Source: an uncultured Latescibacterota bacterium
GTDB taxonomy: Bacteria; Latescibacterota; UBA2968
Assembly (NCBI GenBank): GCA_958295785.1
Contig: OY282377.1
Location: 1,440,394-1,504,393, forward strand
DNA length: 64,000 nt
Direction of reading: 5' to 3'
The notes beneath the pieces were generated by a model. That model saw only the letters and a program-made list of their open reading frames with translations. It had not been told where the DNA came from and did not search any database. Shown here in pieces: positions 46,137-55,503 of the stretch. Numbering within the stretch: the first letter of the stretch is position 1; each line of letters opens with the position of its first letter. The position numbers and the translations under genes are program-made.

Positions 46137-46166
46137 CGGGCGGGCACGGGGGCACCGCCCCTACAT
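46137..46166. repeat. GC-rich palindromic intergenic repeat (copy 5)
   Basis: CGGGCGGGCACGGGGGCACC followed by GCCCCTAC; adjacent to the dispersed repeat, upstream of the McrB-like gene. Confidence 0.75.
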
Positions 46167-46246
46167 ACACCGCTCGCCTTTTGTGCCTTTGAACGGGCTG
46201 TCGCTCCCTACGTTTCTATCCTCGCATCTTACTTCTTACCGCTTTC

Positions 46247-48025
46247 ATGTTCTCTTTCTCTCCCAACGATTTTCTCGCCTGCAATGGCACGCGCATTGGG
46301 GCCGAGCATTTGCACGGTCGCATGCAGAGTCTGCGCGATTTGATTGAACCCGTGCTCATTGAACAGCATCCGGATCTCATCGCTATTGTCTCGCCCATCT
46401 ACGCAAGCGTTGGGTTTCGCCCCAATCCCAATCGCCCGAGGGATCACGCCTGTCTCTATTTTGTGGATCGCGCACTGAAAAAGAGTCCGTTTCCCCGGCT
46501 GCCGCAACTGGGCATCTATCTGCATCACAGTTCGCTCGCTATCGGCTTTTATTCGGGCTGGTGGACATCTGAAGCCATGCGCGTTGCGATAGCAGACCGC
46601 AAGAAGTTTCGCGGTTTGGTGCCGCGCAAGGGCTATCGCTGTTTTGCCGGCGACATCATCGTCGAATCCCCCGGACGCTCTGTGCTGTGGTCGCCGTCCA
46701 AACTCGAGGGCGTTGATCGCTCCTTATTTGTCGGCAGCATTCTCGCGCCTGAAGACGCCGCGCGTCCCACCCTTGTTGACGATATCCACGAGGTGCTCGC
46801 GGATCTCTACGCGCTCTATGCCGCGTTTACAGAAGCCCGCGGTCACGCTGCTGAACGCGGCATCGCCTACGTGCCCGACCCCGCAGAAAATGGCGTGGTC
46901 AAAGACGCGCTCGCGCCTGCCGAGGCCGAGCTTTTATGCGACCTGCACCGGTTTATCGCGCTGAAAAATTTTCACATTGAACCGGGGATGTTGTTCAACC
47001 TCTACCTCTGTCTCAAAACCAAACCCTTTCTCATTCTCGCGGGCATATCCGGAACCGGGAAAAGCACGGTCATTCGCCTCATCGCCGAAGCCCTCAATGG
47101 CCTCGACAACGGGCGCGCCAAAGGGTATCGCCTCATTCCCGTGCGCCCAGATTGGAACGATGTGCGCGATTTGCTCGGGTTTGAAAATTTGCTCACGGGC
47201 GCATTTCGCCCCGGCGCTTTGCTTCAGGCCCTGCGCGAAGCACAAGCCGCCCCCGGGCGTCCCTATTTCGTGTGTTTGGACGAGATGAATCTCGCCCGCG
47301 TGGAGCACTATTTTGCCGACTTTTTGAGCATCATGGAAACGGCCAGACGCACGCCTGATGGCGCGTGGACGACGGATCCGATTGCACTCGCGCACGGGCG
47401 CGAGTGCCTGCCGGCCGACGACTTGGGCGACCTGCCCGCGCAGTTGCCGATTCCGCCCAATTTTTTTGTCGCGGGCACGGTCAATATGGACGAGACCACG
47501 TATGCGTTTAGCCCCAAAGTGCTCGACCGCGCAAATACCGTGGCTTTTGACCGGGTTGAACTCGCGCTATCGGACGCCGATCCCGCCGCGCAAATTGACT
47601 CGACCGCCCTGCGCGATCTGGGATCGGCCCTGATCGACCGTCCCTATCGCCAGTTGGAAGACATTCGCCAGCGCAATGAAGTCATCGCTTGGAACAACCC
47701 CTTGGAGGAACTCAATGCGATCCTCGCCGAAGAAGACTTGCACTTTGGCTATCGCATTCGCGACGAAATTCTCATCTACATGGCGTATGCCCTCGACCTC
47801 ATCGACGGGCTGCCCTCACGCGCGCCCGCGTTCGCGCCCAACGACGCTTTTGACTATCAAATTCTGCAAAAAATTTTGCCGCGTCTGTCCGGCGCGGGCG
47901 ATGAACTCGCAGCGTTGCTCGACCACCTCATCGCATTTTGCGATCCCACCTATCCCCGCGCAGCGCAAAAGCTCCAGCGCGTGAAACGCCGCCTCGACCG
48001 CACGGGGTTTGTCAGTTTTTGGTAA
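46247..48025 (+). CDS. McrB-like AAA+ GTPase, no McrC partner
   Basis: 592 aa from ATG 46247. The first ~220 residues form an unassigned domain (FSFSPNDFLACNGTRIGA, YLHHSSLAIGFYSGWW) that takes the place of a DNA-binding domain. Then AAA+: Walker A GISGTGKST near 266, Walker B VCLDEMNLARVEHYF near 343, and the McrB-specific NxxD loop TVNMDETTYAFSPKVLDR near 413. McrB binds modified or foreign DNA and drives the McrC nuclease. Here the next gene is on the other strand behind a terminator, so no nuclease partner is in the operon. It may act with a distant partner or the N-terminal domain. Confidence 0.85.
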   Translation: MFSFSPNDFLACNGTRIGAEHLHGRMQSLRDLIEPVLIEQHPDLIAIVSPIYASVGFRPNPNRPRDHACLYFVDRALKKSPFPRLPQLGIYLHHSSLAIGFYSGWWTSEAMRVAIADRKKFRGLVPRKGYRCFAGDIIVESPGRSVLWSPSKLEGVDRSLFVGSILAPEDAARPTLVDDIHEVLADLYALYAAFTEARGHAAERGIAYVPDPAENGVVKDALAPAEAELLCDLHRFIALKNFHIEPGMLFNLYLCLKTKPFLILAGISGTGKSTVIRLIAEALNGLDNGRAKGYRLIPVRPDWNDVRDLLGFENLLTGAFRPGALLQALREAQAAPGRPYFVCLDEMNLARVEHYFADFLSIMETARRTPDGAWTTDPIALAHGRECLPADDLGDLPAQLPIPPNFFVAGTVNMDETTYAFSPKVLDRANTVAFDRVELALSDADPAAQIDSTALRDLGSALIDRPYRQLEDIRQRNEVIAWNNPLEELNAILAEEDLHFGYRIRDEILIYMAYALDLIDGLPSRAPAFAPNDAFDYQILQKILPRLSGAGDELAALLDHLIAFCDPTYPRAAQKLQRVKRRLDRTGFVSFW

Positions 48026-48027
48026 AA

Positions 48028-48059
48028 AAAGGCTTTATAGAATGATCTATAAAGCCTTT
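48028..48059. terminator. perfect 14-bp hairpin terminator
   Basis: AAAGGCTTTATAGA (48028-48041) and TCTATAAAGCCTTT (48046-48059) with loop ATGA. It lies between the convergent McrB gene and toxin gene and can act in both directions. Confidence 0.9.
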
Positions 48060-48087
48060 CACTATTCTCATTTTTTTAGAAAACGGC

Positions 48088-48510
48088 CTATTCGCCAGCG
48101 GCTATCAGAATATCTCGGTACGTCCTCTCACTTATCCTCGCCCCTCGCAATCTCAGTTGATTGAGCCGAGATGTAACTTCGGAAATCAATCCACGACTCT
48201 TCGCCGCAATCAGCAAACCGCCACTGCCCATAATCGGTATGTTGAGACGCTGGGCAATTTCTCTCACCCGTCGATCGTCGCTCAATAAAAAATCTGGTTC
48301 GTATTCAGATGTGAGTTGTACAATTGAAGCATCGGCAGAATCAATATTGTACTCGGTTCGCCCTGCCAACCATTCTCGTTGCTTGAGGGGTTGTTGCACG
48401 ATATTTTGATCCTTCTGGACTTCATCAGCACCTGGGCGACCAGCACTTTTCAAAACGACTTCCTCATGAATATCTGGCGCGATCAGAATAGAATCGAAAA
48501 CTTCCGTCAA
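48088..48510 (-). CDS. DUF3368/PIN-type toxin, N-terminally short
   Basis: 140 aa from TTG 48510, overlapping the antitoxin stop. The C-terminal half fits DUF3368: LTSEYEPDFLLSDDRRVREI, LNIPIMGSGGLLIAAKSRGL and ISERTYRDILIAAGE. Full-length members begin with a strand DTSPLI carrying the first catalytic aspartate, then about 20 residues before the (F)DSILIAPDIHEEVV start seen here. That part is absent upstream in any frame joined to this one, so the toxin may be inactive or cleaved short. Confidence 0.72.
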   Translation of the reverse strand: MTEVFDSILIAPDIHEEVVLKSAGRPGADEVQKDQNIVQQPLKQREWLAGRTEYNIDSADASIVQLTSEYEPDFLLSDDRRVREIAQRLNIPIMGSGGLLIAAKSRGLISEVTSRLNQLRLRGARISERTYRDILIAAGE

Positions 48511-48779
48511 TATTTTTCGCGCACCCCCCGAAGCTCATACTCAAAACTTTCGGAAGAATAATCAATCGCGGGCACATGGCGATCATTCATGAGGTCCAGA
48601 AAATCGTGCCGGGACAGGTCGAGCAACTCTGCCCCTTTTCCCGCACTGATTTTCCCTGTCCGCACCAAATCCAAAACGGTTGCCTGCGTGGCTTCTTTTG
48701 TCGCCTTCTGGGCGCCGCCGAGTCTTTCGACGAGTGACTCGGGCAACCTGATCGTCAATTCTTTTGTCTCATCCGCCAC
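48507..48779 (-). CDS. UPF0175-type antitoxin
   Basis: 90 aa from GTG 48779, chosen for AAAGGAGATAACT in front. LTIRLPESLVERLGGAQKAT is a ribbon-like N-terminus and VLDLVRTGKISAGKGAELLD followed by LSRHDFLDLMNDRHVP is the UPF0175 signature (small helix-turn-helix). It pairs with DUF3368 toxins. Overlaps the toxin start by four bases. Probably represses its own operon. Confidence 0.8.
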   Translation of the reverse strand: MADETKELTIRLPESLVERLGGAQKATKEATQATVLDLVRTGKISAGKGAELLDLSRHDFLDLMNDRHVPAIDYSSESFEYELRGVREKY

Positions 48780-48781
48780 AG

Positions 48782-49873
48782 TTATCTCCTTTGTTCGTAC
48801 CACCGCACATTGCCCGTTGACATGCCGCTTGCTGCGATGTCCAGTTTGCCGTTGCCGTTGAGATCGACGACGGCCATTTGCCCCATGCCAATGTGGTCGT
48901 CGATTTGCGAGACGCGCCATGTGTTCGCGTCTAAATTCTCTGCGCGATAGATGTTGAGGGCCGTGCCCGGGCCATTGTAGCCCGCGAGGACTTCCATGGC
49001 GTTGTCGTCGTCTATGTCGCCGCACCACAGGGAATGCCCGCGGTTGAGTTTGTCGCTGATCACATGCCGTTCCCACGCGCCTGTGCGAATGTCGCCCGCG
49101 GCTTTGTACCACACCAGTTCATGGCCGTGCCACGGCTCAATTGACAGCACCTCATTGACGCCATCCCCATCTATATCTGCGGCATAAGTCTCGCTGCTTT
49201 CGCGGGGGCTGATGGTCCACCGCTGCCAATGGTCCGCGAATCCGTCCCCTCGGGGTGGCTCGAACCAGAGCAGGCCACTGCGTGCGCCGAGCAACAAATC
49301 CGGACGCCCATCGCCATCCACATCGCACACGCTCAGGCCGTGGTTGAGTTTGATATGCCCATCGAGCAACCGCTTTTCCCATGTCTGATGCACTGGATCG
49401 CGCGGCACGCGATAGCACCACAATGCGCCGGGCGCGTCAAAATCGTTGAGATGGCTCCCTTGCCCTTGCAAGGTTGCGACCAATAGCAGGGGTTGGCCGT
49501 TGACATTCACCATTGCAATGCGGTGCAAATAGGGCACCCAGTCGATGAAATGTTGCGTCCAAACATCCCCGCGTTCAGGGGCTTGAAACCAGTGCAAATA
49601 CTCGGATGGCATGCGTTGCCTGCGCCCAAAGCCGCTCCCTGCAATCACATCGTTTTGCCCGTTGCCCGTTGCGTCGCACACGGCCAGTGCGATGGTGCCG
49701 GGATGCGCTTCTGAAATGACCCGCTTCGCAAAATCCGGCCCTTCGTATAGGGCGATCATCGAAATCCCCGTGGAGCCCACCACAATATCGAGATGCCCGT
49801 TGCCCGTCACATCGGCAACCGCCATGCCATACGCGCTGCGAATATTGTCGTCAATCTCGTGCATTTTGAACAT
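48782..49873 (-). CDS. FG-GAP/VCBS repeat protein
   Basis: 363 aa from ATG 49873 behind AAGGGGCAAACC. About six beta-propeller repeats show the calcium-binding pattern DxxGxGxxD (DVTGNGHLDIVVGS, DATGNGQNDVIAGS, DVDGDGRPDLLLGA, DIDGDGVNEVLSIE, DIDDDNAMEVLAGY, DLNGNGKLDIAASG). No signal peptide is visible from this start, nor from the longer one. Such proteins bind ligands or carbohydrates outside the cell. It lies 3 bases from the antitoxin start and 58 bases from the QueA-like gene on the same strand. Confidence 0.88.
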   Translation of the reverse strand: MFKMHEIDDNIRSAYGMAVADVTGNGHLDIVVGSTGISMIALYEGPDFAKRVISEAHPGTIALAVCDATGNGQNDVIAGSGFGRRQRMPSEYLHWFQAPERGDVWTQHFIDWVPYLHRIAMVNVNGQPLLLVATLQGQGSHLNDFDAPGALWCYRVPRDPVHQTWEKRLLDGHIKLNHGLSVCDVDGDGRPDLLLGARSGLLWFEPPRGDGFADHWQRWTISPRESSETYAADIDGDGVNEVLSIEPWHGHELVWYKAAGDIRTGAWERHVISDKLNRGHSLWCGDIDDDNAMEVLAGYNGPGTALNIYRAENLDANTWRVSQIDDHIGMGQMAVVDLNGNGKLDIAASGMSTGNVRWYEQRR

Positions 49874-49930
49874 GGTTTGCCCCTTGCCGCGCGATTGAGT
49901 CGTCTTGTCGCCGCTCAATATACCGCTTGT

Positions 49931-51031
49931 TCAGGGCAAAATCAAATGCAGATCGCCAAACTCGTGCCACAAATACCGCTCGTTGAGCGCGGCTTGGTAT
50001 GTCAGCTTGAGGTGATCCAACCCGGCCAATGCTTGCAGCATGGACAGATGGGTCGCGGTCGGTTCGTGCATGCCGGTGAGCAAGCCATCTACAATCCGCA
50101 TGGGTCGGTCCGGAGAAATCACCAATGTCGTCCACCCTTCACCCGCAGAGACCCGCCCGATTTTATCGGCAACGGTCTCGAGCGCGCGCACCACTGTTGT
50201 GCCAACGGCGATGATCCGTCCGCCATTTTTTTTCGCGTTATTTATCGCCCGCGCTGTTTCGCCCGGCACGCGGTAATATTCCTCATAAGGCGGTTCATCG
50301 GCTTCGAGGCTCGCCACGCCCGTGTGCAAAATCAGCGGCGCGATCTGAACGCCTTTTGCGACCAATTTTGTGATGACTTCAGGCGTGAATGCGCGGCCAG
50401 CCGAGGGCATCTCCGCGCTGCCTGCTTCGGTGGCATAGACGGTCTGATAATAGTCAATGGGCCAGTCGTTTTGCACATAGCCATACCGAATGGGCAAGCC
50501 GTAAATATCCAGATAGGCGTCCAAATCGCAAGGCAGGTTCACGGTGGCAACCCACAAACGCACATCGGCGTTGGGATCAGGCCGCAATTCCGGGCGATAA
50601 GGCGCGTGCAGTTGTGCGGCCCCACCGCCGGGCAATGCAAAGACCGCGCCCGCCTGAGCATGCGAAAAAGGCCGCGTTGCCCCGCTATCGGGCTGACGCA
50701 CTTCAACTGCCCACATCTCGGCGGGCAATTGCGTTGACAAATGCAACCTGAGTTCCAAACCATCAGACCGAACAGCGGGCAGGGACGCTTTGCGCGTGCC
50801 ACTGGTGTTGATCACCACCACATCGCCTGCGCGCAGCACCTCGGGCACATCGCGGAAGACGAGGTGTGCAATCGCATTGTCGCGCCGCCGCGAAACCATC
50901 AACCGAACCTCGTCCCGCCTGAGTCCACGCGCTTCGGGCGGTTCGCCTGCTTCCAAATTGGGCGGCAGATCAAAGGTCAGAGAATCCAGCTTTGAATCCA
51001 TCATTGTGATGGGCAATACTGTATTTTGCAT
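49931..51031 (-). CDS. queA: S-adenosylmethionine:tRNA ribosyltransferase-isomerase, QueA-like variant
   Basis: 366 aa from ATG 51031 behind GAAAGGAATTTCC. Landmarks: FRDVPEVLRAGDVVVINTSG, ALPGGGAAQLHAPY, YVQNDWPIDYYQTVYATEAG, SAEMPSAGRAFTPEVI, and RIIAVGTTVVRALETV. QueA adds the epoxycyclopentane ring in queuosine synthesis using the ribose of SAM. The sequence is of the shorter divergent group, whose substrate may differ; no tgt or queG is near. The symbol is by family only. Confidence 0.82.
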   Translation of the reverse strand: MQNTVLPITMMDSKLDSLTFDLPPNLEAGEPPEARGLRRDEVRLMVSRRRDNAIAHLVFRDVPEVLRAGDVVVINTSGTRKASLPAVRSDGLELRLHLSTQLPAEMWAVEVRQPDSGATRPFSHAQAGAVFALPGGGAAQLHAPYRPELRPDPNADVRLWVATVNLPCDLDAYLDIYGLPIRYGYVQNDWPIDYYQTVYATEAGSAEMPSAGRAFTPEVITKLVAKGVQIAPLILHTGVASLEADEPPYEEYYRVPGETARAINNAKKNGGRIIAVGTTVVRALETVADKIGRVSAGEGWTTLVISPDRPMRIVDGLLTGMHEPTATHLSMLQALAGLDHLKLTYQAALNERYLWHEFGDLHLILP

Positions 51032-51063
51032 GGGGAAATTCCTTTCTTCCGTCTTGTATCTTC

Positions 51064-51085
51064 GGACAGGCACAGGGGCCTGTCC
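51064..51085. repeat. perfect 8-bp hairpin in a GC-rich repeat
   Basis: GGACAGGC (51064-51071) pairs with GCCTGTCC (51078-51085). It resembles the other palindromic intergenic repeats in plan but with a different stem. No T-run follows, so it is not a clear terminator. Confidence 0.6.
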
Positions 51086-51146
51086 CTACGGCTGATGGGG
51101 ACGGGGAGGCAGGATACGGACAACAGAAAATCAAATTGGTATTACA

Positions 51147-51827
51147 TTATTCCCGCGCAGCATAGCGTCCACTGGGATAATGGCTGTCCAAAAGTTTGAC
51201 AAATCCCGGCACGCTCGTCTCGGGCAAGGGACGGTCGCCGATGTCTTCTGCGGGAAATGCCTGCTGGTGCATTTGCGTTCGCATATCCCCCGGATCTACC
51301 CAGTAGATACGCCAGTTGGGGTGTTCTGCTGCCAACACGTTTGAAAGCTGTTCAAACGCCGCTTTGGAAGATCCGTATCCGCCCCAACCGGGATACGCCT
51401 CGCGTGCGGCATCGCTGGTGATATTGATGATGCACGCGCCGGGGTTTAGCGCGTGGCGAACCGCTTGCAGAACGCCCAAGGGCGCGATCACATTGGCGCG
51501 ATAAACCGTTGCCAAAACGTCGAGCGGATAGTCGAGCAATGCGGGCTGAGGACTCGGCCCCAACATGCCCGCATTGTTGATCACCGCATCCAATCCCCCC
51601 ATCTCATGCGCGGCGCGGGCCAGTGCCTCCCGGTGTTCGGCGTCTGTCACGTCTCCGGCAATGGCGATGACTTTTGTCCAGTTGACCAATTCGTTATGCG
51701 CGTTTTCGAGTGCTTCCGCGCCTCTTGCGTTGATGACCAACCGCCAGTTCTGCTGTGCGAGTTCTCGCGCAAGGGCCAAACCCAATCCCCGAGACGCGCC
51801 GGTAATCAATGCTGTTCGCGTTGCCAT
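51147..51827 (-). CDS. short-chain dehydrogenase/reductase
   Basis: 226 aa from ATG 51827 behind AGGAGGGTTCAAC. TGASRGLGLALARELAQ, NNAG in VINNAGMLG, catalytic ITS and YGSSKAAFEQL are in place. Ends with DPGDMRTQMHQQAF and a short tail. It is a classical NAD(P)-dependent oxidoreductase of unknown substrate. The family often includes small sepiapterin-reductase-like enzymes. Confidence 0.9.
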   Translation of the reverse strand: MATRTALITGASRGLGLALARELAQQNWRLVINARGAEALENAHNELVNWTKVIAIAGDVTDAEHREALARAAHEMGGLDAVINNAGMLGPSPQPALLDYPLDVLATVYRANVIAPLGVLQAVRHALNPGACIINITSDAAREAYPGWGGYGSSKAAFEQLSNVLAAEHPNWRIYWVDPGDMRTQMHQQAFPAEDIGDRPLPETSVPGFVKLLDSHYPSGRYAARE

Positions 51828-51884
51828 GTTGAACCCTCCTGTAAAGGTTGAAAGCGATTGTGGTGAAAATTTACGGAAAAAAAA

Positions 51885-51907
51885 GCCCTCTGCATCGAAC
51901 AGAGGGC
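51885..51907. terminator. hairpin with flanking A-run between SDR and MFS genes
   Basis: GCCCTCTG (51885-51892) and CAGAGGGC (51900-51907), loop CATCGAA; an A8-rich run precedes it, which becomes a T-run on the minus strand. It lies upstream of the leftward SDR gene, so it may end transcription entering from the right. The rest of 51828-52128 shows nothing supportable. Confidence 0.6.
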
Positions 51908-52128
51908 GGGTTTGAAACCATGTCTTTAGGACATGTTGACACTTGAGATATGTTTGTTATTCTGTGTGTATGTTAAAATTTACCCTACCTGCGAAATAGT
52001 GGCCTAAAATTCTCGCTTTTATTCGGGAAGGGGGCCGTATCGCAGGATGGTTTCTCGGTTTGAGAAACTGGCTGTGAGTTATCGAGGCGTTCTCTGTTTT
52101 GCGGTTGCTCTCATCACAGAAAAACAAA

Positions 52129-53314
52129 ATGTCAACACGACCTAATCTCCATCACAATATCTATAAGCTCTATGTCCACAAATCCCTGCGATGGATGTTG
52201 CTCATGATGCCCGTGCTCATTCCGTTTTTTTTAGGAAAACGGGCTCGACCTGCAAGACATTTTGATCTTGCAAGCGGCGTTTTCGGCATCGCTGATTGCG
52301 CTTGAAGTGCCATCGGGATATGTCGCCGATGTGATCGGTCGCAAATTTACGCTCATCATCGGCAGCGCGATAGGGGCGGTTGCATTTGTACTGTATGCAA
52401 CTGCGTACGCGTTTTACGAATTTTTGCTCGTTGAAATATTGCTCGGCGCGGGTGGCAGTTTGATTTCTGGCGCGGACAATGCGTTGCTTTACGACACCTT
52501 GCTCGAACTCGAAAGAGAAGAGGACTATCAAAAGTACGCTGGCAGACTGGGGGCGGTCGGCAATTTTTCCGAAAGCATAGCCGCGATCATTGGCGGGGAA
52601 CTGGCATTGATCAGCTTGCGTACGCCGCTCTATGTGCAAGCCGCGCTCACAATACTCACCGTGCCGATAGCTTTGACGCTGGTCGAGCCAAAGCGCCACA
52701 GAATCGCCAATCGAGAGAGCAGTTGGAGAAGTATCCTCAAAATCGTGCGCTACGCGCTACACGGGCACGCCGAGATCAAATGGCTGATCGTCTATTCGTC
52801 GCTCGTGGGGCTATCGACCTTTGTCATGGTCTGGTTCATACAGCCCTCCTTTCAAGGGGTCGATCTGCCCCTGCGGTATTTTGGCATTGCCTGGGCGGTT
52901 TTGAATTTTTCAGTCGGGCTCTTTTCGATGATGGCGTATCGCATCGAGGGCGTGCTCGGTCGGCGGTGGTCGTTGGTTTCGCTCATTTTTTTGTCGTCGG
53001 CAGCCTATTTGCTTTTGAGCCACTTTCATGTGCTGTGGGCTCTGTCGATTTTGTTTGTCTTTAACTTGGTGCGCGGCATTAACGGTCCCGTGCTCACGGA
53101 TTATATCAATCGTTTGGTGCATTCGGAAATTCGCGCGACCGTGCTCTCGGTCAAAAACCTCGTTGGTCGCTTGATGTTCGTGCTCATCGGCCCTGTGATC
53201 GGCTGGATCAATGACACGTATTCGCTGGGCGCGGCCCTGTTTGTGTCGGGTGTTGCTTTTTTGTTTGCCGGCGTGCTGTCGCTCTTGTGCTTGTATCGGA
53301 ATGAGGTGTTGTGA
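52129..53314 (+). pseudogene. MFS transporter, disrupted near its N-terminus
   Basis: Two frames. ATG 52129 reads MSTRPNLHHNIYKLYVHKSL to VLIPFF, then a T8 tract (52225-52232) breaks the frame. The other frame continues from GLDLQDILILQAAFSASLIA to the stop at 53314. The joined protein would have about 12 helices with the MFS motif SGYVADVIGRKFTLIIGS in the first loop. Dropping one T leaves TAG, so at least two changes are needed to restore it. A shorter product from TTG or ATT starts near 52262 would lack helix 1. It is probably inactive, or a sequencing artefact in part. Confidence 0.65.
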
Positions 53315-53364
53315 TACCAATTTGCTTTTAAGTTGTCCGTATCCTGCCTCCCATCAGGGAGGAA

Positions 53365-53780
53365 TGAGGAATGAGGAATGAGGAACAGGCATTCCGTAGA
53401 GATCATGCGTTGCTTGTCTCAAGCGTTTGGCCCTACAGCATCGTTTGTTGCCTTCGATGCGTTGGCTACGCCTGTGCCTACGGCGTGCGGCGACTTCCTT
53501 TTTTTCAACAGCAAAAAAAAGGAAGCAAAAAATGCCGCTCTCAAACGCCGAGGGGTGCTCTGCACAGCGCAAATCGCTTTTGTAACAGGACGACATGCGT
53601 TGGCCTGCAAGGTGGGTTGCAAGATGGCTGTGGGTTGCGAGACGGCCTTGCGCGCTGTGCGCGATGGCTTTATCGGAGGGTTTTTTGGGATGGCCTTGTT
53701 GCCATGGCTTCTCTGAATGATTGGGTAACGTCAAGGGAGATCGCTTGCTGGCAACATATCGCATCACATGAGGCCAAGTG
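53365..53780. repeat. about 400-bp dispersed noncoding repeat, copy 3
   Basis: Same family as 26888-27290; includes GCGTTGGCTACGCCTGTGCC and the A/T hairpin at 53498-53524. Its right part is also the start of the 5.9-kb duplication. A fourth, partial copy is at 59450-59705. Confidence 0.8.
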
Positions 53781-53804
53781 AAAATTAAGATGCGAGTATA
53801 GAAC

Positions 53805-53832
53805 CGTAGGGCGATGCCCCTGTGCTCGCCCG
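53805..53832. repeat. GC-rich palindromic intergenic repeat (copy 6)
   Basis: GTAGGGCGATGCCCCTGTGC then TCGCCCG, reverse orientation relative to copies 1-3. Confidence 0.75.
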
Positions 53833-53919
53833 AAGGTGAGAGGCTGACGAGATGAATCGGGCGTTGGTGCCTGATGGGTGCGAACACTTTGCCGTGTATT
53901 TGGAAGCAAAAACAAAGCA

Positions 53920-53954
53920 AAAACGGGTTGCGAGATTTTTTCACAGCCCGTTTT
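53920..53954 (+). terminator. hairpin terminator in left duplication unit
   Basis: AAAACGGGTTG (53920-53930) with CAGCCCGTTTT (53944-53954), one G-T pair, followed by ATTTTG. In the right unit the wobble pair is a G-C pair (59850-59884). Confidence 0.7.
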
Positions 53955-54304
53955 ATTTTGCCCACTGGCGCCAGGTGTTTGAAGACAATAGAAAATACAA
54001 TTACGACCTCTAAAGCCCGTCTTATATGGCTTGACGCTTATCCCCCCTTTGGTTATTCTATCTGTAACGCTATCAAAGCATGAGCGGCCGTTGTGGCAGT
54101 TGGGTGAAGAAGAAGTGAAAAGTTGGAAAAAATCGGGTGATGACCCCCCCCTTTGGTGTGTGGATCGGTTTGTGCGTGGGTTGTGGGCGTGAGTTGGGAG
54201 TAGGAGGGGTCGCTTTGTTGTGGAAGAAGAGAAACAAGCGCGTGCATGGGCATGGCCTGCGCGCATTGCAGATACGCCTGAGAATAGAGCCAGGGCTGTT
54301 CTAA

Positions 54305-54416
54305 GAGTCCCTAACAGAAAGCGTTGCCATGGCTTTGTGAGCGGCCGCCTTTGAGGCGTTCCTGCGGGTGTTCACTCCTCTGTTTCAGACGCTTGATTTC
54401 TTTAGGTTAGGGCTTC
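54305..54416 (+). mobile_element. 112-bp IS5-derived MITE, copy 2
   Basis: Ends GAGTCCCTAACA and TTAGGGCTTC, flanked on both sides by TAA. Noncoding; internal sequence GGCGTTCCTGCGGGTGTTCA is shared with the other two copies. Confidence 0.85.
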
Positions 54417-54644
54417 TAAGAGGAGGACGCCATGCCCCATTGCTCGTATTCCATGCGCTAGGACAAAAGACGATAGACTATCGCTTTCAACAAAATTTTT
54501 GGAGCAGACAGAGCGATTGTCGGGATGGCTTCCTTCTACCCTATAGGAAAAAAACGACCGAAAAATCGAAAATATACAGACTTTACTGCTTTTTTTTTTC
54601 TGACAGGCCCCTCCCGATCCTGCCCGTCAGAAAATCCAAAACTC

Positions 54645-55149
54645 GTGGACAGCGCCTGCCTGCGTGCGGTAGGTGCTGGGGGGAAAAACCGGCCCCAATC
54701 CCACAGACCGCCGCAAGCCCGGGCGTAAGCATCATGGGATCACCGATGCCAACGGGGTGCCTTTGGCCGCGATTGTGCCCGGGGCGCACCGGCCAGATGT
54801 GACGCAATGGTTGCCCTTGGTGGACGCTGTGCCTGCGGTCAGAGGCAAACGCGGTCGTTCGCGTCGCAGACCCCAACGGCTGTATGCGGCGCGTGCCTAT
54901 GACTCGAAGGCATGCCGGAAGGCCCTGCGTGCATGCCACATCTGGCCGGTGATCGCCCGGCGGGGTGCAGCGCATGGCAGCGGGTTGGGTGTGTACCGGT
55001 GGGTCGTTGAGCGGACGCTGGCCTGGCTCCTGCAGTTCGGCAGCCTGCGGGTGCGCGACGAACGCAGAGCGGACATCCATGCGGCGTTCCTCTCCATCGG
55101 CTGTTCTCTCATCTGTTTCAGATGCTTGATTTCTTTATGTTAGGGCTTC
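54645..55149 (+). pseudogene. IS5-like transposase remnant (C-terminal half), left unit
   Basis: Starts at GTGGACAGCGCCTGCCTGCG (VDSACLRAV, the first catalytic D) and keeps the other two catalytic blocks (ARAYDSKACRKAL, VERTLAWLLQF) to the right terminal repeat. A frameshift follows KNRPQSHRP. The N-terminal 100 codons are missing and 54417-54644 contains unrelated sequence without a supportable gene. Confidence 0.85.
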
Positions 55150-55263
55150 TAAGTCTTTTCGCTGGCTTATTGGCCTCATGTTTATCGCATGGGTTTCAAC
55201 GATTACCACGATCTTGCTGAATGTCGATTGACCACCCGCCAAAAAGCCATCCACAGATGGGAA

Positions 55264-55285
55264 CCGGGGCCGAATTTGACCCCGG
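55264..55285 (+). terminator. hairpin with T-rich tail
   Basis: CCGGGG (55264-55269) and CCCCGG (55280-55285) followed by CTTTCTTTGTG. Repeated at 62291-62312 in the right unit. Confidence 0.6.
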
Positions 55286-55503
55286 CTTTCTTTGTGTTAA
55301 AAAGGCGGATCGCGGATGAAACAGATTGCGCGGATTGTGCGGATGAAAGGCGAAAAGCAAAAGCAACCCCAGAAGAACGCAGATGAACGCGGATTGGAGT
55401 TTGCAGGTAGAGCGGAGGATGTAGCAGGTGGGAAGGCCGTAGCGAGGTAATCCGCGTCATCCTTTAATCCGTTTAATCCGCGATTCAGACAAAGGAGACA
55501 GCC

